From contig OZ024854.1 of NCBI GenBank assembly GCA_964017155.1, forward strand, positions 46,082,423 to 46,146,422: DNA of 64,000 nucleotides, read 5' to 3'. The translations under genes were made by a program, and so were the position numbers. The notes under the pieces were generated by a model that saw only the letters and a program-made list of their open reading frames with translations, did no database searches and was not told where the DNA came from. This document shows positions 10,652-22,600 of this stretch, in pieces. Every line of letters begins with the position of its first letter. Positions within the stretch are counted from its first letter, which is position 1. The stretch comes from Oasisia sp. SBJ-2009 (taxonomy: Eukaryota; Annelida; Polychaeta; Sabellida; Siboglinidae).

Positions 10652-12944
10652 CTGTGGAAAAAGTTTGTCACATAAATTTCATGTGCACATGCAGCTGTAT
10701 GTAGTGAATTCGGTGGGACAGAAAAACAAACACATTTGAAAACATACTGTGCAAGAATGTTTTGATTTACGAAAACGTGTGTTGTACATTGACAATGTAT
10801 CACTTAGAGAAACTGTGACCAATGTGTTGTTGCTTTTTAGAGTCATTAATTGGTAGTATGTTGTAAAATTGTGACAATATTTTTATGCAGATGCATGCAC
10901 AGTGTTATTTCAGACCACGTGATACCGGGAATTTGAAGCGGCAGACGATGGTGATTACAATAACTTATTAACAACAGCTTATCAGAATACGCATGTGATG
11001 TCGCAAGTGAAATTTCACAACAGAAATTTGATGGATGGTTGAGCACATTCTTTGAAGCCTACTGTCACTGGTTACATATAACCAAGTGGCTCCTTTGGTC
11101 CAAGTGAGTGCAAACGCGTCATGTTTCACTGACTGCAAAAATGGATGGTTTGACTCATGGGCTGAAACCGTCATGGCTTGAAACACTATCTAGGCTAGCC
11201 TTGGTTTAGCGAGTAGGCATAAGACCACATTTAGTGTCTGCCTACCATTAATCTCAAAGGGATTGAGGGCAAAACATGATATATCCATAATATATATATA
11301 TATTATACATTATATATTACAATATTAAATGCGCACCCATTATAGTATGAATTAATTCCTCTGTGTGGATGTTTATAGGCTTTACCATGTCCGTATTGTT
11401 AGAGATAGGTTCCCTTTGAGATAACACCCTTATAGTACTTGTTTATTTGTTGTTTGACTGCAGTAGCACTAACAGAAACCTAATAAACATTGGCTTGTGC
11501 TAATCTAATTGAAGATGTTCAGCACATTATGTTCAATGTAATGGATTGACTACATCTGATGTCTCATTTGAACTTATGCAATGTGTGACAAACATAGTAG
11601 GTGTTATACTACATATCCCTGCACGTAGCTTGGTGTCATGAGCACCCTTAGAGTATCATACTGATAACAGCCAGGAAAGTTTTTAAAGTATTGGCTGATT
11701 CGTTTGAAAAGGCCATTTTAGCTATTTATTTTGTGGAGTGACAATTTATTAAAAGCATCATCGCTTACATGTGTATTGTTATGCAATACATGAAACCCCA
11801 ATGAAAGATTACCTTTAAGAAAACAACCCCATGTTACGAAATTACCGAGGTGAGCGTCACAAGAAACAGATTCGACGACAGACCAAAGACCTCCAGGACA
11901 AGCTATGCAACCTGTGTCAAGACTGCCGGGATGGCAGAAAGACCATTTCTCAGACACACACCGGAATCGGCCACAGCATTCGGTGGAAATAAACAGTCTG
12001 ATGAATGGAACTAGAAGGTTGATGTTTGCAACAGAAATAAAAAATAAAGTGCTTATTCGTTTAATCATTCTTGAGTCTAGTATCATGATGAGGGAGTTTT
12101 GTCCAACGGGTTTATGTCCGGAAAGGGCTTATGTCTAGAGGGAGTTATATATGGAGGGGGTTTTGTCCGAGTTTTTTTGTCTTACATGGAATCTTATACA
12201 CTACGTATTTAAATTGGATACTCTTTTGAATATGACCCACTGTATTTGAAATGTTGTTATTGTAATGTAATTGATCATCTGTATTTGACATTTAAAATAA
12301 AAAGAGGACATTTGAAATTCTTAAATGCATCATATTTGATTCAGAAACCATAAATTAAATTATTAATCCACGATTAAATGATTCATTCAATACCTGGAAA
12401 AGTTGTCTGATTATTAATAATAATAACACCTGGATAGTGGATCGCAGTAATCAGGTCGCATTTATGTTAGAAACATCATATTCAATATTAAAGTAATCAT
12501 GAAAGTAATCATGATTACATTAGGGTGTGGGTACCTTTCATCGACAAGGTCCCTGATAATCGACTGTTTCATAAATGCAATAAATTTGGTGATTTGGTGT
12601 TGAATGTTACTCTACTAATGTAATTGTATATATGTATAAACAAAAACGCGAACTGATGTCATGGGCGAATAAAAACATTGTTGACACATCATTACTCAAG
12701 TTTATGTGCTGAACGGTCGATCATTAGGGACCCCCCTGTGATCTATTGGGTGAGAAGGTAATCACTGCTGGTATTTTGTCACCAAATTGTATCAACAAAT
12801 TTGTGTGTGTTTGTTTTGTAGAAATCGTCAATGAATATGCTTTGAATAGAGAATAATTTAAATTGCGTAACTTTACATCAAAGGCGAATAAAACGTGGAA
12901 AACTACGCAAAAACGGTCGATCATAGGTCCCCCGACGCTATAAT
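10652..12944. other. Non-coding stretch between the zinc-finger gene and an L2 LINE
   Basis: No exon or RNA gene was recognised. It contains an (AT)-rich run at 11285-11315. It also has two related blocks with ACGGTCGATCAT at about 12713 and 12912, each preceded by GCGAATAAAA, making an imperfect direct repeat of about 200 bp. A 122-codon minus-strand ORF at 12086-11718 has several cysteines but no recognisable family. Confidence 0.4.
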
Positions 12945-12965
12945 GTAATCGTACTCGAGTACATT
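12945..12965. repeat. Target-site duplication of the L2 LINE, 3' side copy
   Basis: A 21-bp sequence starting GTAATCGTACTCGAG is identical at 12945-12965 and 14452-14472, exactly bracketing the LINE. A close variant also occurs near 14503, so part of the match may reflect a pre-existing tandem repeat. Confidence 0.65.
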
Positions 12966-14451
12966 AATAATAATAGTAACTTCTTTTGCGCCAATATCCT
13001 CGAGAATCAAGCTCAGTGGCGCGACAAAACCAGGGGATTAATCAATCTCATAATCGAAAGCAATGCGTGAGTCGTCAACGGATGGATGGAAAAGCTAGGA
13101 GGATAGGCAGCATTAAAGAGATAGGTTTTTAGATGTCGGCGGAATGAAACTATATTACCTTGTGATTTAACACTGGCAGGAAGTGAATTCCACACTGTTG
13201 GTGCGGCAACCGAGAAAGCTCGGGTCCCGGCTTTCGTTTTCACCCGAGGGATGTAAAGAGGGTTACTACTGGTTGAGCGTAGCTGTCTGGAATTTCTTGT
13301 TGGAGTTAGCATTGAATTTAGATATGCTGGTTGTGTAGATGAGAGTGCTTGATAGGCTATTGTACAAATTTTGAAAATGATGCGATAGTGCACAGGTAGC
13401 CAATGCAGTGATTTTAGAAGCGGCACTGAGCGAGAAAAACTAGGAGAATGCGTGACTACCCTTGCTAAACAATTTTGGACACGCTGAAGTTTTGCTATGT
13501 CCTTGTTTGCGGTATTGTAAAGGAGGGAATTGCAGTAGTCGAGTCTGCTGCTTACTAGAGCTGTGGCGATGGTCTTAGCAACGGAAAGTGATAAAAACCG
13601 GCGGATACGGCGAAGATCACGGATATGGTAAAAACAGCAACGTCAAGGCATGCTTTCAGTAGTATGGTCGGAAGTGGGTCAAGATCACAGGATTTACTTG
13701 GGGATGACATGATTATTTTTCTCACTTCAGTAGTTGTGGCCGGTTCAAACGATGTGAGTTGAGAATTTAGTTGTGGAGAGTCGGCATTTACAGTGTCTGA
13801 GGTGTGATCTGTGAAGGCTGAATGTATCAGGCTGATTTTGTCTTTAAAATGACTTGAGAAAGAGTTACACAGTGACTTGATTGATGCATGGGTTGGTAGA
13901 AAAGGAGCAGGCCGCCTGTGTAAAATCTGATTTATGCATTTCCATAGCTGTTTTGGTGTAGCAGAGTTATTTGCGACCATGTTTTCGTAATAATATGACT
14001 TTGCTTTTGACATTTGTCGGTTACATAGATGACATTGCCATGTGTAGCGTGACCTGTCTAAGGATGAACGAGATTTACGCCAAACACGTTCCAGATAGCG
14101 ACGGTGCCGTTTAGATTGGATTATTTCCGGGGTCATCCAAGGAGCTGGCGGCTTTTATGACACAGATTTGGATTTAGTGGGTGCATGTTTGTCAAGCAAT
14201 GTCTTCAGTATTTGACGGTACTGTTTGTATAGGTCTGATACATGTTCTTTAGGATGTATGACAAGGTCGGATGTAATTATATCAGTCATAAATGATGCAA
14301 TGTTGATACTGTGAATGGCTCTGTAGAACATGTTGTGTTTGGACACGGCTGGGGCTATATAGGAACTTTAAGGAATTAAGATCTGCAATTACTGTGTTAT
14401 GGTCCGATAAGCCATCTACAACTGTGCCTGTGGGTGTCTGAATGTTCTAAA
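12966..14451 (-). mobile_element. L2-type non-LTR retrotransposon, 5'-truncated and internally deleted
   Basis: Read on the minus strand, the 5' end falls inside the APE endonuclease C-terminus (GLSDHNTVIADL near 14410). The linker before RT follows (WMTPEIIQSKRHRRYLERVW near 14120) up to the RT entry motif. Sequence then jumps near 13640 to the post-RT region (IRDLRRIRRFLSLSVAKT, SSRLDYCNSLLYN). It continues to the L2 C-terminus (LLKSLHWLPVHYRI at about 13426, then TRAFSVAAPTVWNSLP). The catalytic RT core is missing and an in-frame stop is present near 14155. The 3' end has an ATT-rich tail at about 12966-12980. It is non-functional. Confidence 0.85.
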
Positions 14452-14472
14452 GTAATCGTACTCGAGTACATT
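14452..14472. repeat. Target-site duplication of the L2 LINE, 5' side copy
   Basis: Identical over 21 bp to 12945-12965. A third, slightly diverged copy about 50 bp further right means the target locus itself was repetitive. Confidence 0.65.
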
Positions 14473-15626
14473 TGTGTTCTGAGTACTCGTCCTCATGTAT
14501 GTTCAAAGTAATCGTACTCGAGTATATTTGCATTGTAATCACTCCATGTTTGTTGCAGAAACGGACGATTCGATCGGGCCGAATCTGTTTTAGTTTTAGG
14601 CCGAATCATCCGATTCCCGTTTTCATGGACGGTAACATGGTTCACACAGTTACTGAGTTAGGTAAGAAAGTAAATGATCGCTGAAAGTTGAAAGAAAATC
14701 TATTCAAAAATTATCCTTCCAGCACACGATTGGCTATATTGACTGCATATGAAAAATCTCATGTATGCTACGCCTACTGTCACTGTGCGGCTTGGCTTTA
14801 GAAGTTTAATCAAGACTCGAGTTTAGAGTGGCAGGCCGTCGGCGTCAGTCATTCCATCAGACGCACCGGTGTTTCTCAAATTCAACAAACTGAATAGGTC
14901 GCATGTTAGTTATATGTCTTTTCAAATTAAGCAATTGTCAGTTGAACCTGATGTGGGCAATTAACAAAACGTACAAATAAGTAACGAAATAACTAACCCC
15001 CACGGTAACGTCAAAAAAGGAATTAACTCCGTGTATAACACCACACAAATTCACCACGTAATTTCATCCGTTGATGCACGCATAGTTTTGTAATTATTTA
15101 TGTTAAGACCTCTATTAAATGGTACACATATATTATAAATGAAGAATACATTGTGATTTAGTCAATTTGGCCACACAACTCGCAAAATTAAGTAATAATA
15201 ATGCCGCCATATGGCATAGTTTTTTCGTGTCCACATTATAAGGTGTAGAGCATAGAGTACACACCATTTATGTTGACCTGTACTCGGACCCGAATCAACT
15301 CATGTACAAAGGGCATCATCAATGCTAGCAAAATTAATATTATATTTAGAAGACACAACGATAGTGTGCATGCACACTACACTGGACGTATAACCCAAAG
15401 CAACCATTTTGCATACCACACTATGTATTATATTAAGTACATGGTGATGTTTTTTAAGTGGACCGCAATATCTTCTGTTTTACATATTAATTTCGTTTCG
15501 ACGCCATTAATTGTTAGATAAACATCATAAACTATAACAGTACGCAAAAGAAATTATGCGGTTGATATTATGGTAGGGCATACGTTATGTATTATAAATC
15601 CGTCCGTCTGTCCGCCGCCCGAGATA
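14473..15626. other. Non-coding stretch, nothing assigned
   Basis: No gene or element boundary recognised before the tetranucleotide array begins. Confidence 0.4.
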
Positions 15627-15786
15627 GACCGACCGACCGACCGACCGACCGACCGACCGACCGACCGACCGACCGACCGACCGACCGACCGACCGACCGA
15701 CCGACCGACCGACCGACCGACCGACCGACCGACCGACCGACCGACCGACCGACCGACCGACCGACCGACCGACCGACCGACCGACC

Positions 15787-15846
<60 letters not shown>
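15627..15846. repeat. Compound microsatellite (GACC)40 then (GACA)15
   Basis: 40 perfect GACC units (15627-15786) switch directly to 15 perfect GACA units (15787-15846). ORFs through it in four frames (such as repeating Thr-Asp-Arg-Pro) are artefacts of a 4-bp unit without stops. The array abuts the 5' limit of the LINE remnant. Confidence 0.95.
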
Positions 15847-15850
<4 letters not shown>

Positions 15851-16370
15851 ACGTACTTCCACATGAACCCAAACTCAAGAGACATCAATGAAAATTGGAA
15901 CTTCTTCGGGAATAATCTTACTTCGTTAGTTGACCGCAATATTCCTAGCCGAAATACCAAAGCAAAAGCGCACCTCCCCTGGATTACACGTGAAATAATA
16001 AGAATGCAAAGAAAACGCAACTAAAGCCACACAAAAAGCAAAACAAACTGGACGTACGTAACAGTGACTGGGAAAGGTTTAGGAAACTCTGAAGACAAGC
16101 CAGCAAAGCTGTAGCCAAATCCTACTCAGACTACCTAAATAACTACATTGGAGAAAGTCTAAAAACAAACACAAAACAATTCTGGTCATTCATCAAAGCA
16201 AACAAACGAGAATGCATTGGCATCCCTACATTACAAACAAATGGCCAAATAATCACAAATAATCGCGACAAGGCAAATACCAGCCCTAGCTTAACAACCA
16301 ATTTAGCTCCGTGTTTACCCAAGAATTCTACCCCATCCCCAACTGGCTCCATCCGTCTACTCCGATATTC

Positions 16371-17661
16371 GTCAGGTCGCCAAAGCTGATGTTTGGGCCT
16401 AACCCTGCACCGATTGATATAGTTTTTTTCTCGCTGGATTCTATATCCTTAGGATTTCTATAACGAATATCAAGCGGATATCAAGCGGATATCCTTGAGC
16501 AATTCAAGATATCCAAGATGGCCGCCAAGATGGCCGCCAGCGCCAATGGAAAAATATATTTCGAACCAGTAGACATAGGATCGTCTATGATACCACTTTT
16601 ATAGGTTGTCTTGTTATGAGCAATCCATTTTTGGGTTAAGTTTTGCAATTTGAGGTCAACAAAAGGTCAAAGGTCACGATCAATGTAATGAAGACAACCG
16701 ACATCAGGTTCAGAGGGCCCGGAAATTAGCAACTGTTTTGAACTGACTTGTGCAAGTGCATGTATGGTTGACCTTACAATGATCGAGAGCGTGACATGTT
16801 CATTCTCTATTAAATAATTACATAGTTTACAGACAATATTAAATCCACAAAGCAGGAACGTAGATGATACAAACATGCAAAACATAATTCTGAATCTAAT
16901 TTTGACGCATATAATCACTAAATATCACTGCATTTTTGCAAAATGATATATTCGGTTTGCACCATGTTCTGCCATTGCAGAGGGGAGGATTATTGCAACA
17001 ATAAATAGATCATCCAACTGTATTGACAGGGACTATCTTGAATGCTTGTGCATGACACTGCTAGACGTTAATAATTAGTTATTTCAATGGAGTGTGTGTG
17101 TGCGTGTGCGTGTGCGTGTGTGTACCCTCATACTAGGATAATAATCGTTCTGGCACTTGTTAAAATAACTAATTATCGGACATTACGTGACCTTGGCTTT
17201 GACCGTTGCATGGTTTATCTTACACGAATTTGAACTATAACATTCAGACCTCGTCTAAACATAATTGCAAATTTCATTCTTAAGCATTAATATTACATAA
17301 ATATGTTAATTACATGCAAAACTACTGTTTTTGTTGCACTATTTCTGAGACATGACCTTGACCATGACCTTTAACCGTTATGTTGACCTCAAATTGCAAA
17401 AATACCCCCAAAAATGTATTGCTCATAACAAGGTTACCTAAAAAAGTGGTATATCAGGCGATTCTAAGCCCACTGGTTCGAAAGTTATTTTTCTATTGGC
17501 GCCGGCGGCCATCTTGGCGGCCATTTTGGATATCTCAAATTGCTCAAGGATATCCGCTTGATATCCGCTTGATGTTCGCTATAGAGGTCCTAAGGATGTA
17601 GAATCCAGCGATAAAAAAACTATATCAGCCGGTGCAGGGTATACCTGTCTGGCGACCTGAC
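16371..17661. mobile_element. Non-autonomous DNA transposon inserted into the LINE
   Basis: The ends are inverted: GTCAGGTCGCC at 16371 and GGCGACCTGAC at 17651-17661. A stronger inner inverted repeat begins CCCTGCACCG at 16403 and ends CGGTGCAGGG at 17639, running about 150 bp on each side (AAGCGGATATCAAGCGGATATC and its complement). The interior has no transposase-like ORF. It separates two halves of one LINE coding region, so insertion came later. The target duplication is unclear, so the superfamily is not assigned. Confidence 0.75.
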
Positions 17662-18760
17662 TATATCCCCTTCCTTGAAATTGGGATAGACGGAGTAGTT
17701 AAGCAAGTGAAAAACCTAAATCAAAATAGGGCTACAGGCCCAAGTGAACTACTTGCTAGGGTCCTCAAAGAGACTGCAGCAGAAATAGCCCCAATAATCA
17801 CACACATTTTTCAGCAGTCATACAACACTTACACACTTCCAGATGACTGGCTCCAGGGACTAGTAACGCCAATACACAACAAGAGCCTCAAATCAGACCC
17901 TGCCAATTACATACCCATTACATTAACATGCATGTATCCTCTATAAAGTTATGGAGCACACTATCCTTAGCAACATGTGGAAACACTTCCACAAACACAA
18001 CATCATAGACCACTTCCAACACGGTTTCCAGTCAGGGCTGTCTTGTGAGTCCCAACTCATCGAGACAGTCCATGATTGGATAACAGCTATAAATAACAAT
18101 TTTAAGACACAGATAGATGCCATCCTGCTTGATTTCGCCAAAGCTTTTGACAAAGTACCTCATAAACGCCTCATCAAAAATAACCTTCAATGGAATAACT
18201 GAAAACACCAAACAATTGATAAAATCATTTCTTTTACACCGAAAACAGAGAGTTTCAGTCAACGGCACCCTGTCGGATAAAACATTTGTTACATCTGGAG
18301 TACCACAGGGCTCAGTTCTAGGACCAATTCTTTTTCTGCTATACATAAATGACACAAACAACAACATTCAATCTCCAATACGGCTCTTTGCTGATGACAG
18401 CATCATCTATCGCAAAATCGAATCTGAAACAGATAAGAACATCCTCCAATTACAAACATGGTCCAACAAATGGCAAATGGTGTTAAACATCCCCAAATGT
18501 GTGCATCTCCCAATAACAAACAAAATAAAACCCAGACTACATTTGTATTCCTACTGTGGTGTGTCACTCTCGTCAGCCTCCAGCCACCCATGCATATCTT
18601 GGAATACAATTTGATACTAAACTAACCTGGGCGAATCATATCACTGACATAGCTTCCAAATCTTCACAAGTCTTAGATATGATCAAACGAACCCGCGGAC
18701 CATGCAAAGCTGATATAAAAGAAACTGCCTATAACACGCCCGACTAAATCTTGAATATGC
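17662..18760 (+). pseudogene. Reverse transcriptase of the split LINE
   Basis: RT landmarks in order: NQNRATGPSELLARVLKE (about 17720), LLDFAKAFDKVPHKRLI (about 18127, catalytic block A), GVPQGSVLGPILFLLYIND (about 18297), LFADDSIIYRKI (about 18387, catalytic FADD), then LGIQFDTKLTWANHI (about 18600). Frame changes occur near 17940, 18195 and 18560. The motif order is that of CR1/Jockey-group elements. The protein is not functional. Confidence 0.85.
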
Positions 18761-19062
18761 CTCTCCTATATGGAATCCACACACCACTACCAAAATTAAA
18801 CATCTTGAAAAGGTACAGCACTGTGCAGCCATACCTTTCAAAAACGACCATCGACCTATTAAAACCATAAAAAAACCGTGGCCATTACATAGCCGCCAAG
18901 TGCCGCATCAACATTTCAGGAGTGCAGTACGTGTTCTCCTATTACCCCGAGCAATTCGCATATGGACTATGATCCAACCTACTGAAATAGAAAACCCCAT
19001 AGCTTTTCAAGCAGCAATCACGAATCTCCCCTTCACGACACCCAATCACCTAAATTGCCTGT

Positions 19063-19119
19063 AAAACAAACAAACAAACAAACAAACAAACAAACAAAAA
19101 AGCAAACAAATAAACAAGC
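19063..19119 (+). repeat. (AAAC)n tail of the LINE
   Basis: AAAC units follow immediately after the LINE stop codon, the usual 3' tail of such elements. They decay into A-rich sequence toward 19140. Confidence 0.85.
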
Positions 19120-19289
19120 TATACTAAACAAACAAACATTCTATCTAACGCATGCGCACATGCAAGAAACATTACAAACTCCTGCGTTAGCCCAAGTTTG
19201 GGCTGTTTGGGGTAAACTACCTGATACTACAGACTGTAAACACAGAATTCGAAACAGGTTTAGCAAAATAGTTACGAATACTTGTTTTC

Positions 19290-19516
19290 ACCACGTGTAC
19301 AATACAAACACAAACATGCAGAGCCACGTGGAAACATTGACACGTGTACCGTGTAAACAGAGGCTGTCCTCGTGGACACATGCTCGTTACTCATTGGTCG
19401 AAAAATGCCCTGTTGCGGAACCTACCTGGCGAGTCAAAATATAAGAGTTGATGTTGGTACGAGTGCGTTACATTCATAACACTATCCCACAATTCATTGC
19501 ATATTCAATCGCGATC
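19290..19516 (+). promoter_or_regulatory. Promoter region of the periphilin-like gene
   Basis: Three perfect CACGTG E-boxes lie at 19292, 19325 and 19341. An inverted CCAAT box (ATTGG) is at 19393 and a TATA-like AAAATATAAG at 19436-19445. The start codon is at 19517. CACGTG is bound by bHLH-Zip factors of the MYC/MAX/USF type. Assignment as a promoter is inferred from position and has no transcript support here. Confidence 0.45.
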
Positions 19517-19602
19517 ATGGCGTCTTCGATGGTAATTCCAGCGAGTAGGGATACGCTATTTATGCGCGGTTTCTCGTCGCGGCAAGACATTGATAGCCTT
19601 AG
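19517..19602 (+). CDS. PPHLN1-like: Periphilin-like exon 1: start codon and RNP2 of the RRM
   Basis: Encodes MASSMVIPASRDTLFMRGF and the start of the first RRM helix (SSRQDIDSLR). The donor is AG|GTAAAG, phase 2. Confidence 0.75.
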
Positions 19603-22600
19603 GTAAAGTACAGACATTGCCAATATTATTAACAATTTTGTGGTGTTCATTTTGGACAATGCCGTGGCAATGGTGACCGTAATATAATACGTAATCATAA
19701 CAAGCGTCTAAATAATTGATGCGTTTTGTCGTTGATATGCAAATCAACGGTGTAACGCTCGCTCGCCACGCGGCATGGTTGAACGAACCAATAAAACAGT
19801 AATCGACCTGCTCGCTCATCAAGTCGAGTAACATCCTCTTCTTCTTATGCACGACGTAAATGATGTCATCAACGTATCACTCGGTAATCGATATCATGTT
19901 TAACCGGCTTAGTTCAGTTATTTCAAAATAATACAGATTTCTGCTCGTAAATACGTGATCGTGAAAAAATCAAATCCCTTCAATTCTTCAGCCATAATTC
20001 GAGTCATTAGCTGATTAACATAATTTTACAAAAACATGTTCTATCTCGGACTAATCTACAGATGATACTATATACACATGGAAAAGTGAGTTCAAGCAAT
20101 GGTGAGGGAGAGAAAATGTGTTTTGTGTTTAACTTTTGTTCAGTTAAAAAAATTAATCAGATTGATAAATGATGCGTGTATAATTAGTTTAAGTTCATGT
20201 GCATTGCTGTATAATAAAACAATATACCTATAACATTAAAGGACAAACAAAGTTAACTTTTACGTGGCATACACCTAAAAGAGTTAATATAAAGTAACAA
20301 TTTCCACATATACTCAATTTTTTAACGCCAGCGGTTTACCAGAAAAATATTTTTTAACACCCAGCCATCCAAATTCTGTGCGCTACCCCATCTTAGACGA
20401 AGAATGACGTCACGACGGTGATCGAGGCGCTCTCCACGTAGATTCCCTGCATAGGGTTTGGCTGTTGTCATGAAATGGCTGCAACTCGGCAACGCGCGTA
20501 ACATGCTGATGACGGTAAATATAAAGTTGTCTATTATTGTTATCGCTGAAATCATCCCATCAGCTGATGATACATGTCTACATCAAAGCATTTCTCCTCA
20601 AAATGGACCGAGCAAAGTGCCAAACAGTACGCCCACAAATCACCAACGTGAATCCATTGCTTCAATACTACCGGTTTTTTCAACTATTATTGCAACCGTA
20701 TGCCGAACACGAAGGCATAATTACTAAAGTTTACCATAGATTTAACCACAGATTTAGATATACGTCTATAAGCAGCTGCTAGATGTCACGCCAACTGAAC
20801 GAACTGTCGAAGACTCGAAGTTGTTGACCCTTAAAAGCGTCGCCAGAAGCTGACCGAGATATAGAATGCCGCGCACTGAATGGCCAAGCCAAATTAACCC
20901 TTCACCTATGGCGGCGTCCAGACCATCGTGGATTTCGTTAGAATTTTAGACTTTAAAGTCACATTCTGAGTAAACCGCTGACGTTAAAAAATTGAGTATA
21001 TGTGGAAATTGTTACTTTATATAAACTCTATTAGGTGTATGACACGAAGCCGTAGCCTTTTTTTGTCCTTTAACAGTCTGATGTATTATCTTTTCATCTG
21101 TGTGCGTTTTATTGCTGGTGATGCTGGATAAGTAATTTAAATTAAACGGTTCGCTCCTCTGGCTGTGCTCGGCTGCCGTAAAAGCTGTCCGCATGTTTCT
21201 TGAATGAGTGACGTTTAGAAACGGCCGGTGATTCGCGTGTTGGCCAGATACTAAATATATCTTCCAATGACAGGACAGAACAGATTCCAAGCCTCATTTT
21301 GACTGTAAGCTTGGCGCCGTAAATGCCGCGAAACTGGCAAAGAAACTTATGTAAAAAGTATCGAATGAGTTTTTAGCCAGATCAAATGAAAATATAAAAC
21401 CCATCTCTTATCGTATTATAGACAAGACTTTATGAAATAGTTGATTAAATTCCGCCATGCGAATCACCAGACCGAAGAAATGCTGTCGGCCAACATTTGT
21501 TCAACGCGGCACTTGTCATGGCGGGCACTGAGCGCCCACCTCCAACTGGCCTGGCAAACAAACATCATTGACTTCGGCAGAATCTTTGTTTGTACTTTGG
21601 ATGAAGTATCTCGTCAGTCAATTTTAGGATATATATTTACTGCCAGTTGGCGTTTACTGCAGGAATATGTTTAGTACGGTGAGAAATATTGAAATTAGAT
21701 GAGAGTGGTACATGTAAACAAACACGATTTGTCTTTCGTTACGCTACGGTCAGACTACATAATAGACTAGCGCGGCAAAAATAGATTTGTAGTTAAAGGG
21801 AATAACAAGAAGGCATTATATAAATTTCTTTTGTTGCATATACATGAAGTATACTATTATACGTAACATTTGAACGAATTAGAAATTCCACACTTTATGC
21901 AATGCCAGTGGGCTTTTTGAAATAGGCATATTTTTGCCGCGCTTTTACGGATGCTGGGATGACGTCATAGTTGGTAAAACGCTGAGCTCATTAGATCTGA
22001 AAATTCCGCGGGATCTGCGGGCTAGCCGTGTTTAATATAACATTTTAAACATATAGATATTTTTATGTATTTTTTAAACACACTCAAATGTTACATATAA
22101 TAGTATACTTCATGTATATGCAACAAAAGAAATTTATATAATGCCTTGTTATTCCCTTTAAGTAAATGCTCTGAGCCGGCGACTGAGTGTGGTTCATTCG
22201 TGTCAACCATGTACCAATTTGGCAATAACAGCGATACTGAGGCAGGTCAGGAAACTCTGGATTGTATGCCTGAATTATTTTGCATTCTGTTGCAGAGGTT
22301 TTTTCAGCAGAGAGGGGCGATGCACTGTTGAATTTTTTAAACAATCTGAAAACAAGGACAAACTTTACGTGGCACTACGATTTGAATCCAAAGATATCGC
22401 AAAAGATATTCTCAATAAGTAAGTCATGGCATCGTATATTTTTGTCTGTCAAGCTTGTGTGTGTGTGTGATATAATGCATTTAAACTGCACATGTGCTTC
22501 ATGAATACTTTTTATTGATAACGTATTAGGGCAATTCCATATTGGAGAGCCCAGACTGCTAAAAATTAAATCTTGTTGAAACAGTGTAAAAGTTGTACCA

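Larger units (their letters stand above)
15850..19064 (+). mobile_element. CR1/Jockey-group LINE, 5'-truncated, split by a DNA element
   Basis: The pre-RT linker is recognisable at about 15865-16370 (LPWITREIIRMQRKR, then NTKQFWSFIKANKRE in a shifted frame). A foreign element interrupts at 16371-17661. The RT resumes at 17662 and runs to a final stop at 19062-19064, followed by an (AAAC)n tail. The endonuclease is absent. Frameshifts and stops break the RT into at least four pieces. Confidence 0.85.

Noticed and set aside
9294..10704. Several plus-strand ORFs of 69-144 codons
   Set aside because: Antisense shadows of the C2H2 zinc-finger gene.
11718..12086. 122-codon cysteine-containing minus-strand ORF with a hydrophobic N-terminal segment
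   Set aside because: No recognisable family, no splice or codon support, and length possible by chance.
15554..16024. Repeating Arg-Ser-Val-Gly and Thr-Asp-Arg-Pro ORFs
   Set aside because: Translation of the GACC/GACA array.
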